64,000 nt of DNA, taken from NCBI GenBank assembly GCA_932294295.1, contig OW028586.1, forward strand, positions 8,709,701 to 8,773,700, given 5' to 3'. Source of the DNA: Alitta virens (lineage: Eukaryota > Annelida > Polychaeta > Phyllodocida > Nereididae). A program made the translations under genes and the position numbers. Position 1 is the first letter of the stretch, and each line of letters opens with the position of its first letter. The notes under the pieces are model-generated. The model was not told the DNA's origin, ran no database searches, and saw only the letters and a list, made by a program, of their open reading frames with translations. Shown here one piece after another: positions 49,401 to 61,400 of the stretch.

Positions 49401-52400
49401 GTCAAGTTAAACTCCCTCTACAGGTTTTCCAAGATGCAGGCGATCCACTTTCTGGTGGGACCTTGTCACAATGTCGTGCATGGAGGTATTTTAGACAAAC
49501 AATCCTCACACAAAGGGCAGGATATGAACTAAGAGACTTGTAATCATCAACACAATGCTTTATTATTCCTCAAGTGAAAAATTAAGTAATAGGGGCCTTT
49601 GTTATGAACAATAGGAGTATTATAATAGGCGGGTAACTTTACAGCCCAGGTAGGGTTACAAAAAATTACAATAGTAGCACTGTAACTATAGATGTCTCTC
49701 AAGATGTATGTTGTATTTAATTATGAAGCAGGCAGCAAGATTATATTGCAGAAAGATAAAATGCTTGCTATCATGTGACTCATGAATTGAATAGAAAAGA
49801 ATGGAATAGAATCTCTGAGTCAGTGGACTTTCCAATAGAATAGAATAGAATCTCTGGAGTCTGAGAAATTTCCAATAGAAAGTTATCATATAATATAATA
49901 TATGAAAGAATAGAATAAAAAAGGATAGAATAATATCTGAATCTGAGGACTTCCAAATACATATATATATAATAGAATAGTCAGAGGACTTTCAAATATA
50001 ATATAATAGAATGAAATCTCTGGAGTCCAATAGAAAATTATTATAGAATAGAATATATAATAGAATAAAAATAGTATAGAATAATCTTTGAATCTGAGGA
50101 CTTCCAAATAGAATAGAATAGAATAGAATGGCTCAAGCTTCCCCACTTGTTTCAACTTTTTCGCTGAAACAAAGTGTATCACCTTTACTAAATAATCTTA
50201 AACAAAACCACAAGAATGATAACAGACTGCAACACAATACACCGAGAACTCCATCATCATTTCAGAGGCTGGTGTGATGAGTCATGCTGATGTTGCAGAT
50301 GACCCTGACAGATGGTGCTGCTGAATCAGCTGCCTACCTGTGGAACTGTGACGTCACAATGCCCCATTATTCCCATGAGACACCTGGTGTGAACAGCATG
50401 AACTAATTCTGAGTCACCGATATTTATAACTGAGATCAACGGAGATAGAGAGATGGAGATACAGACAAACATATGTGAAGACAGGCAGGTGAATGTGTGG
50501 TGAGACAGAGAAAGAAGAGCCAAAATCATACAATAATAGGGTTCCCACAGAAATTATGAAATTAAATTCCATGACTTTTCCATGACCATTCACAGAATTT
50601 CCCTGACTTTCTTTCGATACAATCTGCACATCGAAGTCAACGATTGCAAATTATAACAGCCTCCACACACCCCTTACAGCCATCCTCACCACCCATTTTA
50701 TTGCAGACCATGCTTTTTTTTTTGTCTTTCCAAAATTCCATGACCTTTTTAAAATTTCTTTAGTTCCATGACAACCAATTTTTCCAATATTTTCCATGAC
50801 TGTGGGAACCCTGCAGTAAGCCATACAAAGAGCTGCTTGTCCCATCCAACATATGAACACCAACATGTTTAAGGTTTTTGCAGAAGCGATGCAATTTTAA
50901 GTGATCAATTTTGTTTTGACTCACTGAAGCATTAAATGCTAAACTAAATTTTGTATGAATTAAAAATATTGAGTAATCACTTTAGAAAATACTTGTGTGA
51001 ATGTCTATTTCTATGTCTCAATGCTACTGGTCTGAAGCTTAGCCAGCCTATATGACCAGCTGCCAGAATCAGATGTAATGATGAGATTATGAAGGGCTAG
51101 GAGCAGATGTGATGATGAGATAAGGGTCTTTGGAGTCTAGACCATTTAACCAATAGGGTTGGGTCTTTTACTTGCCACAGCATAGACACAGAGTACAAGG
51201 CACCTCCAATTTTAGCATAGCATGTAATAGACATCCAGCTGGGATGCAGTTCATCAGGAATGCCTTGGCCAAATCAATAATGAGCAAAAATGATGAGTAG
51301 AATGAGATATCACTTTTGTACCAATCTAGTTGCTAAGATTAAAGAAATTTGACCTAACAACTCCCCTGGACCAGTGGTGTAGGGTGGATTAGGGCTTTAC
51401 GTCCTGCATTTCTGCACCTGATGGGCTAATTAGGACAGGCAGGGACCATGGCAATGAGATGATGGATGAAACAGCCATCCAACTTCGGCTCGACCGGGAA
51501 TTCAATCCGGGACCCAGTGGTTGGAAGCCCAGCACATTCTCTGCCACACAGACATGACAGAGTACACAAAACAAATAAGTGCATGAAAGTCAAATTACAC
51601 TTGCCTGTTCATTCTCTTTGATCGCATTCATGCAGCTCCTTTTGAGTACATCTTCACCAACAATTTTGAAGCACAACTTCCAATGATAATATCAGCTAAT
51701 GTCACAATTCAAAACCATGTAATTTCACCAGTATATTCCTTCAAAACCCGGTTCTTTGTATCCAACTTTTCTTGAACTAATCAATTAACAACGCCTCTGT
51801 TCCGCATCAATAAAATCAATATGCAGAAACTTTCGAGGAGTGCAGGAAATCCAAACACCGCAGGACATCAATTTAGTGACCATACGAGACATATAATCAA
51901 TGTATTCATGAACGTCTGTGGAAAGCCATGCTTTGATGATGATTTGCATGAAACTAGAAAATGATATGACACCATAAACCATTAAAATCGATAATGTAGA
52001 GACATTTAAACCATTAAAATTATCTGAAATTGGTTTACACGCATGCGGTCTTATAATCTAGGTCTCCGAGTCCCATTCAAGGAACTTGATAACCAGGAGG
52101 TATCAGATGTCTATTAGACACAATCAGTATGAATTGATTAAGTGGATCACGTGAGCAGATACCAAGGATAAGAATATGATAGGCATACTGTATGTTAGTA
52201 TAACAATCAATCACTTGCTACCGTCAGACTGAGGTCAATAAGGTCAGTCTTAAATATATTCCTGTTGTGGTTTACGTGACCGTTTTGAAAAAATCAGTGT
52301 GTGTGACAAATTTTTAGCTTACAATTTTTGAGGACTAACAAAAACAAAACAGTAAATGAGACCGGCCATACTTATTCTTAAATATCAGTGCGACTGTAAA

Positions 52401-55400
52401 AATTCTTACCTACCTTTTCACGTGTCATGTAACCCGCAACAGATATATTTTTAAGACTGACCTAACTATATATATATATATATTTTTTTTAGATCCACCT
52501 GGCCTATTCAGCATGAAATATGTGAAGAGAAGCCCTCAACATTAGTGGTCAACTAATTTCAGGGTTTTTCACCTAAGGAAACTGTTCACAATTTCTGTGA
52601 GACATATGCAGTGCTCATAAAGATCATTATTGCACTAATTGCATTACTAGTTCTTTTTAATTGATCATCATTTAGAGGTGTTAAGTCTACTGGCAATTAT
52701 GGCCTCATGTAGTCCTCTCCACATAAATTGCTCTTTTATGCACAGGAGAGTTAATTTGTATCAATTATAGAGCTTACACATCAAATTCATGACCATTTGT
52801 AGTGTCTACAAGGCAGTGCTGCATTGCACTGCATACAACCACCAGCAACCATTAATGCCCAACCAATTCAAATTTCCCGCCATTTTAGCTCCATTGGCTC
52901 AATGTTAAACATATTTCAGTGTTTTAAAGACACTTTATGGCTGTAAATTAAAAAATCCAAACTGAACGTTTTGAAGTTAGGATTAGACCAGTTCCTCTCA
53001 TTACATAAAACATTCCTGCAACCTGCTCAAATTGACGAGATCCTATTTGAAATTTACAGCCAAGGTTTATCAGCCAGCTCCATTTCATGAACTATTTTGT
53101 CAACAGGACTTTTCATCAACTCCATCTCTAAAGATCCAGCAAGCTGCAAGTAGCATTGGCTGGATCAAAAAAAGATTAATAAATACAACATATCTCTTAC
53201 AGGTATACAAGTACAGCTGTATGATGATAAATTGCAAATTGTAATGTGGAGCCAATACCTGATTATTATAACATACAACACTCTTATTTGCGGTAATGGT
53301 GATGTACACTCTCCTAGTGTCAACAACCCAGCTGTAATGTATTCATTGTGATTTTAAGTCAGTGTATATACTGTATATCCCGACTTTTTTTTTTTTTCAT
53401 CCAGTTGGTCAAATAAATTGAATAGAATAGAATGGGGAGGAAAAGTACCACCAGAGGTAACTGCATGCCACCGTAACAGATAAGTACTGATTAATGACAT
53501 CATTTATATTGTGACGTCATCCATGTAACAATTATGTAGTGATGTCATCATATTGTCTTTTCATCTGCTACGTTCGTAGCGCCCTCTGTAGGTGCTGTCA
53601 CTTTTTCTCCCCATTGATCTTGTTAAAAAGAGGACATGTTGTTTCATATTCATAATGTCTCACGGCACATATCACTATTTTTGACAGAATATAGACACAT
53701 GCAATTATTCCCAAAGCTTTCAATTTGGCTTTCACTATTTTAATTTTATCTTCAATTTTTGCTTACATAATCAAGTAATCATGACTTACCTCCCTTGCCT
53801 TGGTCGACACTATTTTGCATATTCAAATTAGCGAGGCCATCAGCCAATGAGTAAGTGACAATGTAGGCCATGATGACCCCATTAGCTTCTATTGGTTCAT
53901 CCCACTTCAAATTAACTGCATAGGGCATTGCGGATATTGTCATATTTTCAACAGGTCCCGGGGCTGAAAAAAAAAGAGCATTATTTATGATTACTAATAT
54001 TTACTATGGTTTTCGGCAATCTGCAAATAATTGTAATTTCATCTGATATATCACAATATTTGGAGATTATAAAACAATTAATTAACTCTTTCATTGTTAC
54101 TATGAAAAAACAAACAACATTCAAATTTGCTTGATTTCAGTAATTCTCATCTGTACAATAGGCTATTACTTATCTTGTGAAAGACCTCGTTAATAAGGGT
54201 CATGTCTTAAAATATGTTCAAAAAAGAGCATAATCTCAACACAACTTCCAAAACTCTCTGTTAACACAATTGTCCAGTAGGTGTCTCTGTTGTTCAAGTG
54301 CAGCAACCTGGTGGTAAATTCTCAGGGAACGCACATCACTGTATTCCCTATACAGCTGCTATACACTTTCCACTTACATAGACAGGTTTCCTTGTAAAGC
54401 TGGATTGTCAAACGGTTTTTGGAACACTAAAAGTGCTATCCAAATGCTTCTAACTGAGTGATGAATTCAAGAACCCCCACTGTCTAGATTGCACTAAATT
54501 TATGAATATCAGAGGAAATTACTACATCAAGTTTACACTTTAGCTAATCATGCATTGGAACGTAGGGGAGAGTGGGGAACAGTGAGACATGTAGAACAGG
54601 GAGACAAGCCCCCTTCATCACAGTAAAGGTTAAGACACTGCCCTTAATTTAGGCCCAACACTACATAACCACTAGAATGTTTCAATAATTAAAAGCACAG
54701 TGCTTGAAATTTCACCTTTTGGTTTTACACCAGGTAAGGTAATTTTTTTACGCATGTGAGTTTTCAATCTTATTCTCCAGTATTTGGAGATAATGGAGTC
54801 ATCTAATAGCATACAAAACGAAGTGGTCCTTAATTTCAGATATTGATGAACAGTACTGTAGCCATGTGGACCTCAGACGGTCACAAATTCATATTAAAAC
54901 CAGCACGGGAAAGAGTGAGACAAAACGCAAGACAGTCAATTCAATGTAACTCTTCCTAAAGGAAATTACACTTGGATTTCAGAACAGTAGCAATGGACAA
55001 TAAAAGGAACTTGCTACCTAAAATAAGGGTATTCAGAGACATTTTGCACATCTGTTGTACTATCAGGTCATGTCTCACTCTACCCCTTAGCCTGTATTAA
55101 CAGTTCCCCATCAGTGGGGAACAATGGAACAAATGACTTGCTTTGACATTGTGTTGAATAACTCTATAATCTGTTTTTTAAAAGAAAGTGAAATGAATGT
55201 TACAGATTTTGGCCATTCAATGACCGCCATTGTCATATTGAGTGACAATCCAGCTTTGAATAAAAGTCAAACAGACACTGCAGACACAATACTTACTTCC
55301 TTGAGCCATTCTGACTGTCTGGGCCGGAGACAAGGGTCCGAAACCATCTCGAACTTGAGTTGTGAACGCCTGGACTTGGATGGTATATAGAGTGTAAGGG

Positions 55401-58400
55401 TGGAGGCCTCTACAAAATAAAAACAAAGTACAGAGATCTGAAAGTGTGCAATACTGCAATTTCTTTTGTCTTCATATAAAATTATTGTTTTCTACCCTAT
55501 TTTCAGCCGGTTCATACCATTTTACTTCATAAAAAAAAGTAGCCAGCTTATATTTTAAAAATGGTCGGTACTGTTTATACTTGATGGGCCAAATGATAAC
55601 CAAGCTGGGGTTATGCTTCACTAAAGGGCCACTGTGATGCCTGATGCATTTCTTTTGTGACCTCTACATGCCAATAAAATTCCTTCATTTACCAACACGA
55701 ATAAAGAAGAGTGTAAATTACATCTGTCAACTAAGAAACAATTAATTTTGTCATCATCTAAGGCTTATAAGTAAAACTTACCCCAAAGTAGTGGCAAGTT
55801 TTCTGGGATTTCCGATATAAATGCTATGAGTATTGCCATTGGCTGTCTCTATATACTGCACAGTGTATCCACTGATCTGGCTATTTTCTTCCTCTGGAGG
55901 TACCCTCTGAAAGTCAAGTGAAGAAATTAAGTAATTTATTTATTTTGGCAACCCAAAAGTTGAGTTTGGTGAATTACGCGTAGGCCATGCTGCTGCACTA
56001 AATATAGAAACATTTAGTAAACATAACCGCTGATTTGGCGGTCTGCACATTCCCAGGACAAAACCACGCAATCGTGCACATATCTAGCAAGTCGCCTAGT
56101 GCAGCTACGCGGAGATGGTGTCTTGCTTTAGCAAGATTCCCCCTCCCCCTTTTCCTCTTTGGACAACCCCCCCCCCTCCCCCTCCCCTGCTTTTTCAAAA
56201 AGTTTCTGGTCCACCCCCTCCCTCCTTTTTTTAAATTTCATGTGAAATGGCAGAAAGCTTTGGTATGACTCTTGATAAAAAGTATATTATACACTATCAA
56301 ATAAAATTGCAATACAATGACTACAGGGAAACATTTAGAAGAAATAGTGCACAAAGGTCACCTACAAGTTCACACCATACTCTTTATCAAGAGTATCAGA
56401 TTCATCAGCTGACATGAAAATGTTTTATGCATTGAAAATAAGAAATACTGACCTTCCAATTCACAGACACAGCAGTGGCATTGAGGACATCCACTCTCAC
56501 ATCCTCTGGCCTCCCAGACGGACCTTAAGAAAATATTCCATTCCAGGTCAATTCATAATGCAAACAAGTCATTGTAACTCCGTACATAACAGACAGACCT
56601 TAAAAATAAATTCCACTGCAATCCGCAAAGCTAAATAGACATTCCTTAAATAACATTCACATTCAAACTGCACAAATAGTTTAGGTCATTTTTCAAGTCG
56701 CAATAGTTTGTTTCTTTTCTCCTTTTTCTAAATTTTTCAGAAAAGTACGAAATACACAATTCAAAAAGCCTGATTTATGAGCAACATTTAATTCATGGAT
56801 GGCTTTTGTCAGGAGTATGTATATATTGCCAACAATGATGTCTCCTGACTTTGAATCTCATGACATAAATTTTTAGTCAAATAAATTTATTATCAGCCTG
56901 TCCGAGCGTTCTTATTCTTCTTCTTACAATGATTCCAGCACAATTAACGGCAAGTCAAAAAGGTTTCACACATATTAAAAAATATATATATATATAACAA
57001 GAAAGCAAAGAAATAACAAAATTTTTCATTTATAAAAAATCTTAAAATTGACTATCATAAATAACTATATCAATATTACCTGTGGCATCTGTTCTGAAAG
57101 TTTTTTCTTCACTCTGTGGACCATTTCCTACATTGTTATAGGCAACGACCTTCACATTGTACTGTCGCCATGGTAACAGATTTGTAAGATTGGCTCGCCT
57201 GACTCCCAGTGGTACGGAGACAACACTGTCTCTCCCAGATGATGTTTTTCTCTTGTAAAAAACCTTGTAGCCCAGAAGAGGAGCGTTTTCCGCATCACCT
57301 GGTATTTCCTGAAAATAATTATTAAATAATATCGTAAAATATTCAATACTGTTTTTAAAATGCTCTAGTTGCAACTGATACAAAACAGAATCGTTCATTT
57401 TTAAACCCATAAGTTTTGCGTTTTTTAAATTTATTTAGACCATATACATTGGCATTAAAATATTCACCGAGGGTGATTTAACTCGCCACAAATGTAGCCA
57501 GCTTCAGTAATCTTCATAATACCATTGTGTCTCATTATGAAAGCAGTAATCCTGGCATTTTAATAGATATGGCATTATGGTATTACACAGCTGTAACAAT
57601 AGTAAGAAGCAAACACCGATTCATAAATTGAGACTTCACTTGCTTCATTTTTCCATTGGGTAACTTCTCGACCATAAGTCCAGCACTTTGACCAATATAA
57701 TAATATAAATAATAAATGCCTCAATGATAAAAAAAACAACAGAATCCATTTGGGATTTATGTTACATCCAATGCATAAATAAAAAAAGCTTTTAATTCAT
57801 GTCAAATCATGACCCAGTTGTGATCAGCTGATTTAACGAAGAAACTGGTCCATTTTTGTACATCTCTTTCTCCCTTCACTTTTTTACAAAGACTGATGAA
57901 ATTCGGAGACATTATTTTACATCAGACCACAAGAAATCTGCTCGAGGAAAGTAGCATATTACGTGATGCTGAGCGCATTCGTCACAAATAGATTTATCAA
58001 ACATCAAACAGTTTTCAATCGAAAAATGCAGCAAAACCATTCCTTTTCGGTGAAAACTCTGTGATCAATGCAATACATGCAAGAAACATTTGTAACAATG
58101 GCAACACACTTCACACATACATCATTTAAAAAACAATTGTAAAAGAAGATCATGAATAAATTTGAATATTCACAAAATGAATTCCAATGTCAGATATCGA
58201 ACAGTCATTAAAATTCCAAGACATATTTTAAACACCATGCATGACCATATTTGGCAAGATGCAGAAGCAAAGTTTGAAATATTTCTCAAAAACTTTTATC
58301 AACTATTTCCACAGCAACACTGCACATTTACCTTAACAGGCTGGATAGATAGTATCAGAAGTATCCTTAATGTTACAATGTACAATTGCAGATACATTTA

Positions 58401-61400
58401 CAGCTATATCCACAGACTTATTCATTAAAAGAGTGAGCAAAAATTACAGAATGTTAAATACTTTATAAAGCAATGATTTTTAAATGACAAAATTTAATAT
58501 TGCCACCACTTCAATGCTACACCAATTATTGCAATTATAAGAACAATATTTTTCTAGTTACTCAAAATACATATTGAGTAAATAGATTATAATTTCATAT
58601 TATAATCTATTTTCAAATAATAATGATAAAGTTTAAATAGAAAAATAACATAAGTGCAAAGGAAGTCAATAATAGTAATCATGATTTATCAACATTGGAT
58701 CACCAATGATGCTGGACCATTATGAAAATTATAATTCTTTTATTTGATGTTTGTAGCAAAAAAAGGGAACTCCAAAAAGGAAAATAAATTCTCAATAATA
58801 AGAGCATAAGCTTTCAAAATTGATGCAATTGCAGGAAAAGCTTTTAAAAATACCTCAAAATTTCAATTTTAATTTTTGATGACTTTCAAAAATATTTGCG
58901 ATACTCACTTCCCATATTATGTTGGCACTGGAAGGCCCCAGGACAGTCACTCGCACATCACTTGGCGCTTTTGATGGCACTTAAAACAAAGCAAACACAT
59001 GTAGCATCATTAATGGGGAGAAAAAGTACCACAAGAGGTCACAGAGACCGTAGCAGATAAGTATTGTTTGATGACGTCATCTTTTCTGTGACGTCATCCA
59101 TGTTACAATTATTAGTGACGTCATCTTATTGTCTTTTTATGTACTATGGTCATAGTACCACCCGTAGGACCTGTTACTTTTTCTCCCCATTGCTATTTCT
59201 CAATGCTTCTTATTGAAGCCTAGGATGTCCAGCTGCTAGTGGTAGACATAATGATGAGATGATAAGGTTTGGCGTTTCACATTTTGTGGTTCCAATGAAT
59301 TTTCCATCACTATTAGGAATACGTTTGACAAAAATTAGTAAAAATCTTTATTGACAAGTGGATAATAAACATACACAAATTCTTTACGCAAAAACTGGGC
59401 TTATATGTTACTTGACTTAGCCAAAATAACATCAAAGTGGTGACTCCTCCATTCAACAGAATTCTCAAATAAAACATTTTTCCTGATAACCATTACATTT
59501 GATAAAAATTTTGCTAAATTTGGATGATAGTTATTATTTATATACTTAAAAATTTTCAAAATCATCATGAGAACCGAAATGAATGTCCAACTGACTTAAA
59601 TAATTTTAAAATTTAATACTAAGTTCACTTTAGGCTGCACAAACAGATAAAATAGGAAATTTGTCTTCAATGAAATTACCAACACAAACATTACAACATC
59701 TTTCATAACTTCTATCTTTTATAACTCATCATCAATCACTGACCTGCACCAGAAGTGGTTACTTCAGTGGTGAAACTGAAATCGCCCCAATGGTCAGTGC
59801 CGCCCTCTATAGTGGCTGCCCTGACCCGGAACTCGTATGTCGTAAAGGGGTCAAGGGGAGAGATTGTGAAGGACTGGAGTGGCAAGGTGGGACTGTTCAC
59901 CGTGGCAACAGTATATTCTGAAAATGATAATACGATCACAGTAAAGAATGATACAAGAACAGCTACATTGTGTATCATAACATAACAGGGACACAAAATA
60001 ATACAACTAAATACAGTGTTATGGTGGGATGAAATCATCTTCACAATAATTTGAGGTTTTCCTTTTTAACTAAATTAACTGCTTTGCTGTACAGTGCCCG
60101 ACGTCGAAGTTATGGCCGACACCAAGTTGTGGTCTTTAATTCTGACGTCCAGGGATGCAAACATTCTGACTGAACAGGATGATAGATATTATTATATTAT
60201 AAAACCTCTCAGTCAGAATGTTCTGGATTCGCCTCTGGACGTCACTATTTTTGTCCACACCTCGGTTGTCGGCCACAACTTCGACGTCGGGCACTGTAAC
60301 ATGATTGTACGTTCTACAATTTAGACACCTTACTGTCATAACTTGTTTAATTAAAAAAAACTTAGCAAAAAGGTCCTCAATATCTTGGTGTGAGCAGTAC
60401 ATCATACTTTTAATTTTGTTGGTATCTATAAAGACCTACGTCTGTGACCCTCACTTTTTCTTAACTTAATAACTGTAAAGGTAAAGGTGGGGTTTATAGT
60501 CTGCTATCAGCCTGGTAGGCTCTCAGCCGACTTTACACGGTATCTTCGGTTGGCAGGCTCTGTTTTCTCTGGAACTTTCTCAACTCCCTGGGGAGCATAC
60601 AGCTGTCGCATGATGCTGCGCCATCACTAACTTAATATCTCTATGCTCAGTATGATCCTCACTGATACTAACTCTTATAATATCTCTAATTCTCTATTTT
60701 TCTACTATTTTACCTGACATGGTACATAAATTCGAACATTCAATTAAATACAACAAATGCCCCTCACCTTCATTTTGAAACTTCTTCCTATAATGAACTT
60801 GGTAATATCTTATTTCTCCGTTGGGATAAGCGGGAATTTCCCATTGCAAGGTGACCGAAGTAGAGTTGCTCGAAGCTAATCGAAGGCCTCTCGGTTCTGA
60901 AGGAGCTGGAAAAGAAAAAAAAATACGTACATAATATCACAAAATCTTGTCATAATATGCCATTATTATACAACGCATAAACATAGGCAGAACCATATCA
61001 CATGTGGTAAATATATCTATGTCTAATAGTAAGCAGGGTTTCCACTCATAAGTTTATGCCTTTCAAACAATTACAGTAACTTTTTAATACAATGTGAGCT
61101 AGATGTATTATTTCTTATCAGATTATCATTATCAGCCTAATATCAATACTGACTGGCTTTTATGCTTACAGTAGCTGTTCTATGAAGGTGTTTTTATTAT
61201 AGTTTATTACACAAGTTTCATAAATATTCCCACAAAAAAGATGTCATTCTTTTCTTGCAATGAGGGTGAGATAAAATGTCCTGAGTTCATTAGTCAAACA
61301 TCAGCTCAACGTTGACCCAATTTGCCAACGTCAGCATGATGTTGAACCAAAACGTCTTTTTGTGTGTTTGTCTCAGGCCTCACCAGTTTCTAATGTACGA

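Larger units (their letters stand above)
43865..53789 (-). other. 10-kb receptor intron rich in SINEs
   Basis: Splits the fifth FN3 repeat between its two coding halves. It holds most of the window's SINEs, pentamer and AT-rich tandem arrays, and a hAT-like element. No further receptor exon with frame and splice sites was recognised inside; open frames such as 51785-51982 lack family features. Confidence 0.6.

Noticed and set aside
49686..50182. Open frames rich in Tyr/Ser/Ile/Leu/Phe on the minus strand
   Set aside because: They are translations of the AATAG pentamer array.
51785..51982. Possible extra receptor exon in the 10-kb intron
   Set aside because: No FN3 or Ig pattern, and no splice pair keeping phase 1.
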